A stretch of DNA of 64,000 nt from Candidatus Rokuibacteriota bacterium. GTDB lineage: Bacteria > Methylomirabilota > Methylomirabilia > Rokubacteriales > CSP1-6. The notes under the pieces were generated by a model. The model was not told the origin of the DNA. It did no database searches and worked only from the letters and a program-made list of their open reading frames with translations. Location: NCBI GenBank assembly GCA_003220435.1, contig QHSL01000071.1, positions 1-64,000 on the forward strand, in the 5' to 3' direction. A program made the translations under genes and the position numbers. Below are positions 1-7,708 of this stretch, piece after piece. Position 1 is the first letter of the stretch; each line of letters begins with the position of its first letter.

Positions 1-855
1 GTCCCACTGCTCGGCGAAGTCGAGGAAGAGGACCCCGTTGGTCCGCGTGGCGACGAGCTTCAGCCCAGGCGTCCGCCGGACCTCTTCGGCCACCGGGCCC
101 GTCAGGAAGTACGCCACGTCCACCTCGCCGCGCTTGAGCGCGGCGGCGCGCGTCGTCTCGTCGGGGACGCTCCTGAAGATCAGGCGCTTGACGCTCGGCG
201 CCTTGCGCCAGTAGCCGTCGAACGCCTCGAGGACCAGCTCCACGCCTGGGGTGAAGCTGACGAACCGGTAGGGTCCGGCGCCGATCGGGGCCTTCTTGAA
301 GCCGTCCTCGCCGACGCTCTCGACGTACTTCTTTGGCACGATCCAGCCGGCGCCCGCCGCCGTCGTCCCGTAGAACGTCATGAAGTCGGGCCACGGCTCC
401 TTCAGGACGAACCTGACCCGGCGCGCGTCGACGACCTGCACCTCCTTGACTTTGTCCTTGAAGAGCTTTACCGCCCCACCGCGGTATCGCTCGAAGGAGA
501 ACTTCACGTCCTCGGCGGTGACGGGGTCGCCGTTGTGGAACCTGGCACCCTGGCGCAGGAGGAACTCGTAGCCGACGCCGTCGGAAGACACCGACCACGA
601 CTCCGCGAGGCACGGCGTGTTCAGACCCGCGGGCATCGGTTTCACCAGCGCATCGTGGAGAGCGTAGAGGATCTTGAACGGCGTCGCGACGGACTCCGTC
701 TCCGCGGGGTCGAGCCAGCGAGGCGCCAGGGTGACGTGGAACGCCCACACCATCTGGCCTTCCGGGGCCGCCTCGGCGGCTCTCACGTGAGCGCTGAACG
801 CCCAGATCGTGCACAGCAGGGCGACGGCGACAGTCGATCGGGCCGGAAGTCTCAT
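1..855 (-). CDS. ABC transporter substrate-binding protein, family 5 (partial)
   Basis: Periplasmic binding protein of the peptide/nickel/opine class (SBP_bac_5), which captures a solute for an ABC importer; the solute cannot be told from sequence. Only the N-terminal 285 codons are present and the frame leaves the left edge without a stop. Residues 1-26 look like a Sec signal peptide (MRLPARS, a hydrophobic core, then HVRA). The mature part has the class layout: a strand ending in RWLDPAETES, a LRQGARFHNGDPVTAEDV segment and GAGPYRFVSF. The ATG at 855 is preceded by GGAGGCGAGC at good spacing. The gene lies 53 bp downstream of a reductase gene on the same strand. No permease or ATPase for it is visible here; they may lie beyond position 1. 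Confidence 0.88.
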   Translation of the reverse strand, partial: MRLPARSTVAVALLCTIWAFSAHVRAAEAAPEGQMVWAFHVTLAPRWLDPAETESVATPFKILYALHDALVKPMPAGLNTPCLAESWSVSSDGVGYEFLLRQGARFHNGDPVTAEDVKFSFERYRGGAVKLFKDKVKEVQVVDARRVRFVLKEPWPDFMTFYGTTAAGAGWIVPKKYVESVGEDGFKKAPIGAGPYRFVSFTPGVELVLEAFDGYWRKAPSVKRLIFRSVPDETTRAAALKRGEVDVAYFLTGPVAEEVRRTPGLKLVATRTNGVLFLDFAEQWD

Positions 856-908
856 GCTCGCCTCCGGAGTCTCCGCGATGACGTTGTGAGTGGACCGGCG
901 TGGCCTGG

Positions 909-1961
909 TCAGACCCCCGCGCGCTTCAAGACGTGGCCGATATTTTGCGGATCGGGCTTACGGGTGCCGGCGTCGATCTCGCGGACCATCTCGACGGTCG
1001 CGACGGAGACCGGCGTGGCGACGCCGCACTCACGGCCGCGGGCGACCACGTGGCCGTTCATGTAGTCGATCTCGGTCGGGCGGCCCTTGGTCACGTCCTG
1101 ACCCATCGAGGCGCGCCAGTTGCGCCCGCCGGTGCCGGTCGGCGTCAGCTGCTTGTCGAACGCCTCGTACACGTCGCGGCGATCGGCGGCCGCCCACTGC
1201 TCGGCGGTGTTGCCGTTGAACTTGGGTATGCGGTAGCCGAGCGCCAGCCCGACCCGCGCCGACTCCGACGCGAGGTGGATCGTGATCGCGCGGCCGACCT
1301 CGCTGGAGGCGATGTCGAACGAGCCGAGCGTGGACATGCCCTGGACCGGGTTGCCCATCGCGTTGGCGCAGAGCTTGGACCACCGCTCGCCCCAGAGGTT
1401 GTCCGTCACCAGCGACCCGTCGACCACCGAGAGGATCTCGGCCAGCTCCTTGGCGCGCGGGGTGACGCGCCCGTCGTGCTCGCCCACGCGGAAGACGTCG
1501 TGGCCGGTGCCCTGGCCCTTCTCGGCGCCACGCTCGACCTGGCCGGGCTTCCACACCGCCACGCCGATCTTGGACATGATCAGGCCGAGCGAGCGCGACG
1601 CGCCGGCCACCGAGGCCACGATCGGGTCGGGCCAGCAGTTCTCGGAGGCGACGATGAACCCGTTGGGCGCGAGGTGCCGGAGGGCCAGCTGGGCCGCCCA
1701 CGCCGTGTCGTAGACCTTCATCGCGACGAAGGCGATCTCGAAGTCGCGCGGCAGCCGCTGCGACTCGTTGAGATGAAATGCCTTGGGATGCGCCTCGAAC
1801 GGATCGTGGGGCCCGGTGACCGAGATGCCCTTCTTGCGAATCGTCTCGACCTGCTCGGCCCACGGATCGACCATCGTCACGTCGTGGCCGGCCCGGGAAA
1901 GGAACGACCCGATGTAGCTTCCGATCGCGCCGGCGCCGACGAACAGGATCTTCTTGGCCAT
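909..1961 (-). CDS. 2-dehydropantoate 2-reductase family protein
   Basis: NAD(P)H-dependent oxidoreductase of the ApbA/PanE fold, 350 residues from the ATG at 1961. It opens with a Rossmann strand and glycine loop (ILFVGAGAIGSYIGSFLSRAG) and the C-terminal helical domain carries RWSKLCANAMGNPVQ, where the family's catalytic lysine and asparagine sit. The family reduces ketopantoate to pantoate, but soil genomes carry many paralogues of unknown substrate, and the neighbours (a solute-binding protein and a cytochrome) give no support for a pantothenate role. I chose the ATG at 1961 over an upstream in-frame ATG at 2006 because GGGAGGGTCGT sits directly before it and MAKKILFVG is the normal family start. 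Confidence 0.85.
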   Translation of the reverse strand: MAKKILFVGAGAIGSYIGSFLSRAGHDVTMVDPWAEQVETIRKKGISVTGPHDPFEAHPKAFHLNESQRLPRDFEIAFVAMKVYDTAWAAQLALRHLAPNGFIVASENCWPDPIVASVAGASRSLGLIMSKIGVAVWKPGQVERGAEKGQGTGHDVFRVGEHDGRVTPRAKELAEILSVVDGSLVTDNLWGERWSKLCANAMGNPVQGMSTLGSFDIASSEVGRAITIHLASESARVGLALGYRIPKFNGNTAEQWAAADRRDVYEAFDKQLTPTGTGGRNWRASMGQDVTKGRPTEIDYMNGHVVARGRECGVATPVSVATVEMVREIDAGTRKPDPQNIGHVLKRAGV

Positions 1962-2002
1962 ACGACCCTCCCGAGAGCGGGCGAACGCACGCCCGCGTGA
2001 GT

Positions 2003-3229
2003 TCACTTCGAGATCGTGACCAGCGTCACCTTATTCACCAGGCTGTTGGCGAGCACGAAGCCGCCGTCACGCGTGACGGAGGTGTTACGGACGATGTTGC
2101 CACCACCGGGAATGACCCAGCTCTGGAACTTCGCGGTCTTGGGGTCGAAGCGCACGACGGTGTTGGGCGTCGTGCCGGACTCGCTGTACCAGATGATGTC
2201 GTTGATCGCCGAGATGCCGTAGGGCTCCGACTTCGACCCGCTCGGCGACGGCCACTCCGTGACCTTGCCGGTCGCGGGATCCAGACGGCCCAGATAGCCA
2301 CGTGAGAAGTCGCTGTACCAGACGATGTCGTCGCTGGTCATGGCGATGCGACGCGGGCGAGATGCCGGGTCCGGCAAGACGTACTCGCGGATCTCGAGCG
2401 TCTTCGGATCGACGCTGCCGACGCGGTTGGTGCCGAACGCGACGTAGAACACCGTGCCCTTCGAGCTCACCGCCATGCCATACGGGCGTGACTTCGGCGT
2501 CGGCGGCGTCAGCAGCTTGATCTCGCCGGTCTTCGGGTCGAGCCGCCCCAGCCGGTTGGCATTTTGCGCCGTGAACCACAGGATGCCGCTCTGGTCGAAG
2601 ATCAGCGTGTGCGGATCCTTCACGTCCGGGTCTGGCATCTTGTACTCGGTCACGGCACCCGTTTTCGGATCGAGCTTGCCGATCAACGCTCCCGCATTGC
2701 CCGTGTACCAGATGCTGCCCGCCCGGTCCTCGTCGAGGCCATGGGGTCCGGAGTGCGGTGTCTTGAGGGGATACTCCTTGATCGCGCCGGTCTTTGGATC
2801 GACCCGGCCGAGCACGTTGGTCATCTGGCCCGTGTACCACAGCGCTCCGTCCGCCGTGGCGAGCGGATCGTGCGGCCGCGATCCGGGTGTGGGCACCTGC
2901 CACTCCTTGAAGGAAATCTTGACCGGTCCGGCCACCACCGCGCCGGCGGGCTTGGCCTTTTCCGGGAAGTTCTTGGTCAAGTACTCGGTGATCGTGGCGA
3001 CCTGATCGGGAGGCAGGGTGACGCCATGATTGGCCATCATCTGCATGACGGTGCGCCAGCCCGTTGGCGTGTACCCGGCGCCGAGGCGCGCGTAGAACGG
3101 ATGGCAGCTATTGCAGCTGGCGGCGACGACATCCTTGCCCCTTCCCTCGGGCAGCTCCTGGCTCCAGGCCGGGAGCGAGGAGCAGAGGAGCGCTGCCGCT
3201 ATCAGGCACGCAAGCGAGTTCTTCGACAT
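2003..3229 (-). CDS. Secreted monohaem cytochrome c / Vgb-like beta-propeller protein
   Basis: A 408-residue exported protein. Residues 1-24 are a signal peptide. A c-type haem site SCNSCH follows (Cys39, Cys42, His43), with a small helical cytochrome-like region to about residue 85. The remainder is a beta-propeller of repeats of about 42 residues with the recurring pattern GR-DPKTG...EY...P and IWY/ILWFT, as in the streptogramin B lyase (Vgb) family. Real virginiamycin lyases lack haem, so antibiotic inactivation is unlikely; a periplasmic redox or binding role is a better guess. The ATG at 3229 has GGAGGAACACG before it. It follows ctaG by 67 bp on the same strand and could be the last gene of the oxidase operon. 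Confidence 0.82.
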   Translation of the reverse strand: MSKNSLACLIAAALLCSSLPAWSQELPEGRGKDVVAASCNSCHPFYARLGAGYTPTGWRTVMQMMANHGVTLPPDQVATITEYLTKNFPEKAKPAGAVVAGPVKISFKEWQVPTPGSRPHDPLATADGALWYTGQMTNVLGRVDPKTGAIKEYPLKTPHSGPHGLDEDRAGSIWYTGNAGALIGKLDPKTGAVTEYKMPDPDVKDPHTLIFDQSGILWFTAQNANRLGRLDPKTGEIKLLTPPTPKSRPYGMAVSSKGTVFYVAFGTNRVGSVDPKTLEIREYVLPDPASRPRRIAMTSDDIVWYSDFSRGYLGRLDPATGKVTEWPSPSGSKSEPYGISAINDIIWYSESGTTPNTVVRFDPKTAKFQSWVIPGGGNIVRNTSVTRDGGFVLANSLVNKVTLVTISK

Positions 3230-3296
3230 CGTGTTCCTCCGTGATCCCGAGTGGTTTCTTTCCGCGGTCTGGCGCTCGATGCGCCCGAGGATCGTC

Positions 3297-4148
3297 TCAA
3301 AGACGGTCCGCGTCAAGTGCTCCTGCTCGATCAGGAGGCGTGGCTCGGTCCTGCGACGCGAGATAGCGCGCCATCAGGACGAGCACCGCGAGCATGTCCA
3401 CGGCGCCGCCGAGACCCCACATGACCAGGCCGCCCAGCGACTGATCCTCTACGCTCGCGTACGCGCGATACCACGGACTCGGGCTCGAGGCCAGGAGCAG
3501 TCCGAGCAGCCCTCCTTGGAGCGCCGCGAGCACGAGATAGGCCACGCGCGCTCCGTACGACGCGGGCGGCCTCAACCTCGGGTGCGGCTGGACGATCGGC
3601 CACCAGAAGACGACGGCGCTCGCGAAGAAGGCGAGATGCTCGACGTCGTGAATCACGCGATCGCCGACCGCGGCGTCGTAGGCGATCGGCAGATGCCAGA
3701 GCCAGATCACGAGCGCCCCGACGAGCCACGCGACGGGCAACCCCGTGAGCCGGAGCCCGAGCCGGCGGAGCGGCAGCGCCGGCCTGAGCAGGTGCCCGGC
3801 GGCGGCGCGCAGCGGTGAGGGGAGGACCCAGAGGAGCGCGGCGAACGGGTCCGCCAGCAACAGCAGCGGCGCCGCGACGGCGATCAGCAACAGGTGCTGG
3901 ACCATGTGCACCGCGAAGCTCGCATGAGCCATACGATCGAGCGGCGACAACAGCGCGACGGCCAGGCTCAGAACGCCGGCGCCCGCGGCGGCGAGACGCC
4001 AGCGCGACACCGGCTCTCCGCGGCGGGCCAGTCGCGACCAGCCGATCGCATAGGCGCCTGCCACGAGCACGAGAGTCGCCGCGACCTCCGGGCGCGCGTC
4101 CCAGGCGCTCGTCGTCAGGGTCCACTCGGCGGCCGGTCCGTGAGCCAT
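3297..4148 (-). CDS. ctaG: CtaG-family cytochrome c oxidase assembly protein
   Basis: Integral membrane protein of 283 residues with about seven hydrophobic segments, of the caa3-type CtaG family (PF09678), which helps copper-oxidase assembly in the cytoplasmic membrane. Family-type histidines are visible in MAHASFAVHMVQHLLL and in LWHLPIAYDAAVGDRVIHDVEH, followed by a WWPIV membrane segment. The start at 4148 gives MAHGPAAEW; the frame stays open upstream but that stretch is not hydrophobic and overlaps other genes. The gene is 14 bp downstream of a 34-residue membrane peptide gene and closes the cbb3 oxidase operon. CtaG is more usual with caa3 oxidases, so pairing with a cbb3 set is worth noting. 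Confidence 0.88.
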   Translation of the reverse strand: MAHGPAAEWTLTTSAWDARPEVAATLVLVAGAYAIGWSRLARRGEPVSRWRLAAAGAGVLSLAVALLSPLDRMAHASFAVHMVQHLLLIAVAAPLLLLADPFAALLWVLPSPLRAAAGHLLRPALPLRRLGLRLTGLPVAWLVGALVIWLWHLPIAYDAAVGDRVIHDVEHLAFFASAVVFWWPIVQPHPRLRPPASYGARVAYLVLAALQGGLLGLLLASSPSPWYRAYASVEDQSLGGLVMWGLGGAVDMLAVLVLMARYLASQDRATPPDRAGALDADRL

Positions 4149-4162
4149 GAGGCGCCCGGGCC

Positions 4163-4267
4163 CTAGACGAGCGCCAGCAGGCCGGCGAAGACGTTGAAGA
4201 GCGCGTCGAGGAGCAGGAAGACCAGGTTCAGCAGCGCGAGCAGGATCAGGACGTGCTCTGCGCGCAT
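4163..4267 (-). CDS. 34-residue hydrophobic peptide in the oxidase operon
   Basis: A very short gene that length filters would miss. It reads ATG at 4267 to TAG at 4163, giving 34 residues that begin MRAEHVLILLALLNLVF and continue through one hydrophobic helix containing LLLDALFNVFAGLL. A clear ribosome site, TAGGAGAACGCG, lies just before the ATG. It is 9 bp after the upstream 64-residue gene and 14 bp before ctaG, so it fits the operon with no slack. Single-helix subunits of 30-40 residues are common in haem-copper oxidases (for example CcoQ- or CcoH-like roles), so an accessory oxidase subunit is the natural guess. I do not recognise the sequence itself. Confidence 0.7.
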   Translation of the reverse strand: MRAEHVLILLALLNLVFLLLDALFNVFAGLLALV

Positions 4268-4276
4268 CGCGTTCTC

Positions 4277-4471
4277 CTACTGCCCCGCGCCCAGGCCGGG
4301 ACCGAGCCCGCCCCAGTGCCGGACGAGGTAGTAGACCCCCCACACCGCCAGCACCGCGTACACGACGAGGAGCCATCGGTTGACGATTCCGCGATAGACG
4401 CGGATCTCTCCCCCGGCGTACGTCTCGACCTCGCCGTATTTGGGATGACGCTCAGGTGTCTCGTCGGTCAT
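4277..4471 (-). CDS. Small membrane protein resembling the CcoP N-terminal anchor
   Basis: A 64-residue protein with one transmembrane helix (about residues 33-50, WLLVVYAVLAVWGVYYLV) after a polar N-terminus with PKYGEVETYAGGEIRVYRG. This layout resembles the FixP_N domain that anchors CcoP of cbb3 oxidases, but here it has no haem domain attached. The haem domains expected in CcoP are instead fused to the CcoO-type gene of the same operon. The start at 4471 has GAGGAGGCCGCGC before it and overlaps the upstream gene's end by 20 nt. The link to CcoP is an inference from layout and context; sequence similarity over so short a stretch is weak. Confidence 0.6.
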   Translation of the reverse strand: MTDETPERHPKYGEVETYAGGEIRVYRGIVNRWLLVVYAVLAVWGVYYLVRHWGGLGPGLGAGQ

Positions 4472-4640
4472 GCGCGGCCTCCTCGTCGCGGTGAGCTCCT
4501 TCCACGCGAAGGACCTGGTTCTTGATCGACTCCACGCCGCGGAACGCTCCGGTCGCGGCGCCCCAGCAGAAGGCGCAGAGCGCCGCCAGGCTCATCAACA
4601 GCGCCACCACGAACTCGCCCAGCGTCAGGTGCTCGATCAC
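4452..4640 (-). CDS. CcoS-like small membrane protein of the cbb3 oxidase operon
   Basis: A 62-residue protein with one membrane helix (about residues 9-28) followed by WGAATGAFRGVESIKNQVL. That pattern, a helix then a G-x-F-x-x-x-E/D segment, is like CcoS, the small factor needed to insert cofactors into cbb3 oxidase. It starts with GTG at 4640, which overlaps the stop of the upstream CcoO fusion as GTGA, so translation is probably coupled. It overlaps the next gene by 20 nt. The CcoS assignment rests on length, position and this short pattern; a CcoQ-type subunit is the alternative. Confidence 0.6.
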   Translation of the reverse strand: MIEHLTLGEFVVALLMSLAALCAFCWGAATGAFRGVESIKNQVLRVEGAHRDEEAAHDRRDT

Positions 4641-6289
4641 TCGCGGACTCCGGGATAGAGCACGCGCGGCCTGCCGCCCGGCTCGCCCGCGAGGCTCGCC
4701 GGCTTCGCCGGATCGAGGGCGAAGCGTGGATGATCGGCCGCGACCGCGGGCGAGTTGAGCTCGGCGCGGGCGGCGGCCGGCACGTCGAGCGGCTCACCGG
4801 TGAGAGGGTCGCGCCACGCCGAAAGCGAGAGCACGTAGTACGAGATCGCCCACCGCTCCTCGTCGCTCATCGAATCCGCGAACGAGGGCATGGGCGTGCC
4901 GTCGAGCCCCAACGTCATCGTGCGGTAGACGTCACGCGCGGTCGAGCCGCCCTTGAGCTGGCCGCGGCCGAAGTCGGTCGGGCGGATCGGGAACTTCGAG
5001 TCGTCGCTGAGGCTCGACGCCGATTCGCCGTCGCCTGTGCCGGTCTCGCCGTGGCACTGGGCACACTTGGCCTTCTGGTAGAGATCCTTGCCGCGCGTGA
5101 TCAGATCGGGCGTGGCCGTCGGCGGCTCGCCGATCACCACGGGCGGCTCCGGCTTGTCGTCCTTCCACCGGCTCGAGAACGTCTTGATGTACACGATGAC
5201 GGCCATCCGCTCCTTGTCGGGGATCTCGTGCCACGTGGGCATCGCGGTCCAGCGAACACCGCGCGTCACCGTGCGATAGAGATCGCCGTCGGTCGGCAGC
5301 GACCCCGAGGGCGTCGTCCTGAACTTGAACACGCCGAGCGTGAAGTCGCGGGGACGCGGTGAGAGGAAGGTCGCCGCCGGGCCGTTGCCGTCGCCCTTGG
5401 GTCCGTGGCAGCCGACGCAGCGGGCCTGATAGACGCTTCGGCCGAGCTCCACCAGATCCACGCTGGCCGGGATCGTCATGACCGACACGCTGACCGTCTG
5501 CGGCTCGAAGACCTCGCGCCACGCGCCGCGATTCGTGCCGAGCTTCTGGATGTACTTCACCAGCCCGACCAGCTCGGCCGACGGCAGCACGAGCGTGACC
5601 GCGCTCAGCGCGGGCGGCCGGTCGCCGAAGCCCTTGAGGTCGATCACGGGCGTACCGGCGAGCGGCCACCGGCCGTCGGACGGCGGCGGCACGAACGTCA
5701 CGCCGCTCGCATTGGGATAGAGGGGAATCGGCGTCTCCGCCTTCATCGTGAAGTAGGCGCGGAGCGCCAGCGACGGGGCGAGCGCCAGGCCGTCCTCGGC
5801 CTTCGTCACGGGAACGCGGACCTGGGCGTAGAGCCACTTGAAGCTCGGCATCACGGAGTCGGGGACCACGAGGCGAGGGTCCCAGTGATGGGCGTAGTGC
5901 CAGTCGTCGCCGTACTTGAGCCCGACGCGCGTCAGGTCGGGGCCGATGCGGCGCGTCGACAGCATGTGCGGAAGATCGAAGGCGTACTCGCCGGCTTCCG
6001 ACACTGGACCCCATCGAAGCTCCTCGCCGGCCACCGGCCGCACATACTGGCTGTGGCAGTACCAGCAGCCCTCGCGGATGTAGACGGCGCGGCCCACGCG
6101 CTCGAGCGGCGTGTAATCCGTGGCGTCGTGACGGATCCACTTGACGGCGCCGAGGTCGGTCCGCACGGCTCGGCTGACCTGACGCGAGCGCGACTCCGGG
6201 ATCATCGCCGGCAGGAAGCCCTGGACGAACATGGCGAGCGTCACGCAGGCGAAGCCGGCGCCCAACGCCAGAGAGCCGACCGACCTCAT
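4637..6289 (-). CDS. cbb3 oxidase CcoO fused to two cytochrome c domains
   Basis: A 550-residue three-haem protein. One N-terminal membrane helix (about residues 5-30) is followed by the CcoO signature GCWYCHSQYVRP, with haem site Cys75-Cys78-His79. Two more c-type haem domains follow: CVGCHGPKGDGNGP at 291-295 and CAQCHGETGTGDGE at 409-413, each with methionine-bearing stretches downstream (WTAMPTWH and GTPMPSFAD). In typical cbb3 oxidases CcoO carries one haem and a separate CcoP carries two; here the three are on one chain, so it would pass electrons to CcoN on its own. It starts with ATG at 6289, overlapping the ccoN stop as ATGA. Confidence 0.9.
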   Translation of the reverse strand: MRSVGSLALGAGFACVTLAMFVQGFLPAMIPESRSRQVSRAVRTDLGAVKWIRHDATDYTPLERVGRAVYIREGCWYCHSQYVRPVAGEELRWGPVSEAGEYAFDLPHMLSTRRIGPDLTRVGLKYGDDWHYAHHWDPRLVVPDSVMPSFKWLYAQVRVPVTKAEDGLALAPSLALRAYFTMKAETPIPLYPNASGVTFVPPPSDGRWPLAGTPVIDLKGFGDRPPALSAVTLVLPSAELVGLVKYIQKLGTNRGAWREVFEPQTVSVSVMTIPASVDLVELGRSVYQARCVGCHGPKGDGNGPAATFLSPRPRDFTLGVFKFRTTPSGSLPTDGDLYRTVTRGVRWTAMPTWHEIPDKERMAVIVYIKTFSSRWKDDKPEPPVVIGEPPTATPDLITRGKDLYQKAKCAQCHGETGTGDGESASSLSDDSKFPIRPTDFGRGQLKGGSTARDVYRTMTLGLDGTPMPSFADSMSDEERWAISYYVLSLSAWRDPLTGEPLDVPAAARAELNSPAVAADHPRFALDPAKPASLAGEPGGRPRVLYPGVRE

Positions 6290-7650
6290 CGCGCCCGGCT
6301 CTCCGTCGGGCTCGTGGCCAGCGACGTCTTCATGAGGGTGTAGACGAGCAGCGAGATCCCGACGTCCATCGAGATGCCGGTGAACGTGCGCAGCCACCAG
6401 TACGGCCGGATCGCATTGACGGAATGGACCCACTCCGTGCCGGCCATCAGCATGAAGCCCTGCTGGAGGCCCTGGGCTGCCAGCAGCACGCCCATGGTCG
6501 AGATGCCCAGCGTCACCAGCCAGAAGCCCCAGTTCCCGACGCGGAAGCTCCACAGCGGCGCGTCATCGGCCAGGCGCGGCCAGACGTAGAGCGTGCCGCC
6601 GATCGCCCACACCACGAACGTGCCGAACACCGTGAGGTGCGAGTGCGAGATGACGAAGTCGGTGAAGTGCGTCGGCTGCTGGATCGAGCGCAGCGCTTCG
6701 ACCGAGCCCTGGAAGCAGCCGACCAGGTAGATCACCGATCCCACGATGAGGAACTTGGCCGGTAGGTTCCGCGGGAACTCCTGCCAGCGGCCGATCATGG
6801 TCCCGAAGAAGTTCTGGAGCACCGTCCAGACCGGGATGATCAGCATCATCGAGGAGACGATCGCGATCGTCTCGGCCCAGTCGGCGATCGGCGAGTAGAG
6901 ATAGTGGTGGATGCCCACGAACGGGTAGAAGAACGCGAGCGACCAGAAGCCGATCAGCGACAGCTTGTGGCTGTAGATCGGGTTCCGCACGGCCGCTGGC
7001 AGGAAGTAGTAGATGAGGACGTAGCCCGCCGGCGTGATCCAGAGGCCGACCACGTAGTGGATGAAGAGGCCGTGCCACGCCGCGTTGTTGATGCCGGGGA
7101 TGTGATAGGGGCCGAGGATCAGCAGCACGAGGTTCACGTCGGTCCACACGAACGCGGCGATGAGGTACCAGAGCGACACGTAGAGGGGTCGCTCTCGCCG
7201 GGATCGGATCGTCATCAGGAACTGGACGGTGAGCTGAAGGAGCGCCAGGAGCGTCACGATGACGTTGACGAGCGGCAACTCGCCCGCCTCCCAGCCGCGA
7301 TTCCAGCCGAGCGCCAAGAGTATGACGACGACCGCCAGGTTCAGGTTCCACACCCACAGGAGCGCGTAGCTCCAGCGCTCCTGCCAGATGCGGACGCCGG
7401 TGAGCCGCGGGACGACGTAGTGGCAGAGCCCGATGAAGAGCGTCGAGAAGCCGCCCCAGATCACGCCGTTGACGTGGATCGGGCGGAGGCGTCCGAACGT
7501 GAGCCACGCGGTGTCGCCCAGGAACTCGGGATAGTTGAACTTGGTCGAGACGAGCACGCCGATGGACGGAAACAGCAGCAGCCAGGCCAGCCCCGACACC
7601 AGCCACTTGCGGACCAGGTCCGCGTTGATCAGGTCGTCGTTCTGCGTCAC
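6286..7650 (-). CDS. ccoN: cbb3-type cytochrome c oxidase catalytic subunit (CcoN)
   Basis: Haem-copper oxidase subunit I of 454 residues with about twelve membrane helices; it reduces oxygen to water at a haem b3-CuB centre. Ligand-type histidines are visible in LRPIHVNGVIWG, IGLCHYVV, AWHGLFIHYVVGLW, FVGIHHYLYSP and VISHSHLTVFG, the pattern of the cbb3 class. I place the start at GTG 7650; the frame is open upstream but has no ribosome site at useful distance. Instead TATCCT lies 6 nt before the GTG, suggesting a leaderless message. It is the first gene of the oxidase operon and is divergent from an ABC permease 58 bp away. Confidence 0.92.
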   Translation of the reverse strand: MTQNDDLINADLVRKWLVSGLAWLLLFPSIGVLVSTKFNYPEFLGDTAWLTFGRLRPIHVNGVIWGGFSTLFIGLCHYVVPRLTGVRIWQERWSYALLWVWNLNLAVVVILLALGWNRGWEAGELPLVNVIVTLLALLQLTVQFLMTIRSRRERPLYVSLWYLIAAFVWTDVNLVLLILGPYHIPGINNAAWHGLFIHYVVGLWITPAGYVLIYYFLPAAVRNPIYSHKLSLIGFWSLAFFYPFVGIHHYLYSPIADWAETIAIVSSMMLIIPVWTVLQNFFGTMIGRWQEFPRNLPAKFLIVGSVIYLVGCFQGSVEALRSIQQPTHFTDFVISHSHLTVFGTFVVWAIGGTLYVWPRLADDAPLWSFRVGNWGFWLVTLGISTMGVLLAAQGLQQGFMLMAGTEWVHSVNAIRPYWWLRTFTGISMDVGISLLVYTLMKTSLATSPTESRAR

Positions 7651-7656
7651 GGAGCG

Positions 7657-7662
7657 AGGATA
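7657..7662 (-). promoter_or_regulatory. Candidate -10 box for a leaderless ccoN message
   Basis: TATCCT on the minus strand ends 6 nt before the GTG of ccoN, so transcription would begin at or next to the start codon. No Shine-Dalgarno sequence fits this GTG (an AGGAGG is 17 nt away, too far). I see no convincing -35 box. Confidence 0.4.
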
Positions 7663-7695
7663 GCGCGCCTCCTGCGCTCCACCGCCATTCTCCGA

Positions 7696-7701
7696 TAGAA
7701 T
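7696..7701 (+). promoter_or_regulatory. Candidate -10 box, leaderless start of the permease gene
   Basis: TAGAAT followed by exactly 7 nt and then GTG at 7709, with no ribosome site between. The same hexamer recurs at the same distance at 8607 and, on the minus strand, before the Uma2 gene, which supports it as a real -10 element. The -35 region is not recognisable. Confidence 0.45.
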
Positions 7702-7708
7702 CGTCGCC

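Noticed and set aside
2003-3229. Reading the propeller protein as a virginiamycin B lyase resistance gene
   Set aside because: It carries a c-type haem domain and sits by an oxidase operon; propeller similarity alone does not show lyase activity.
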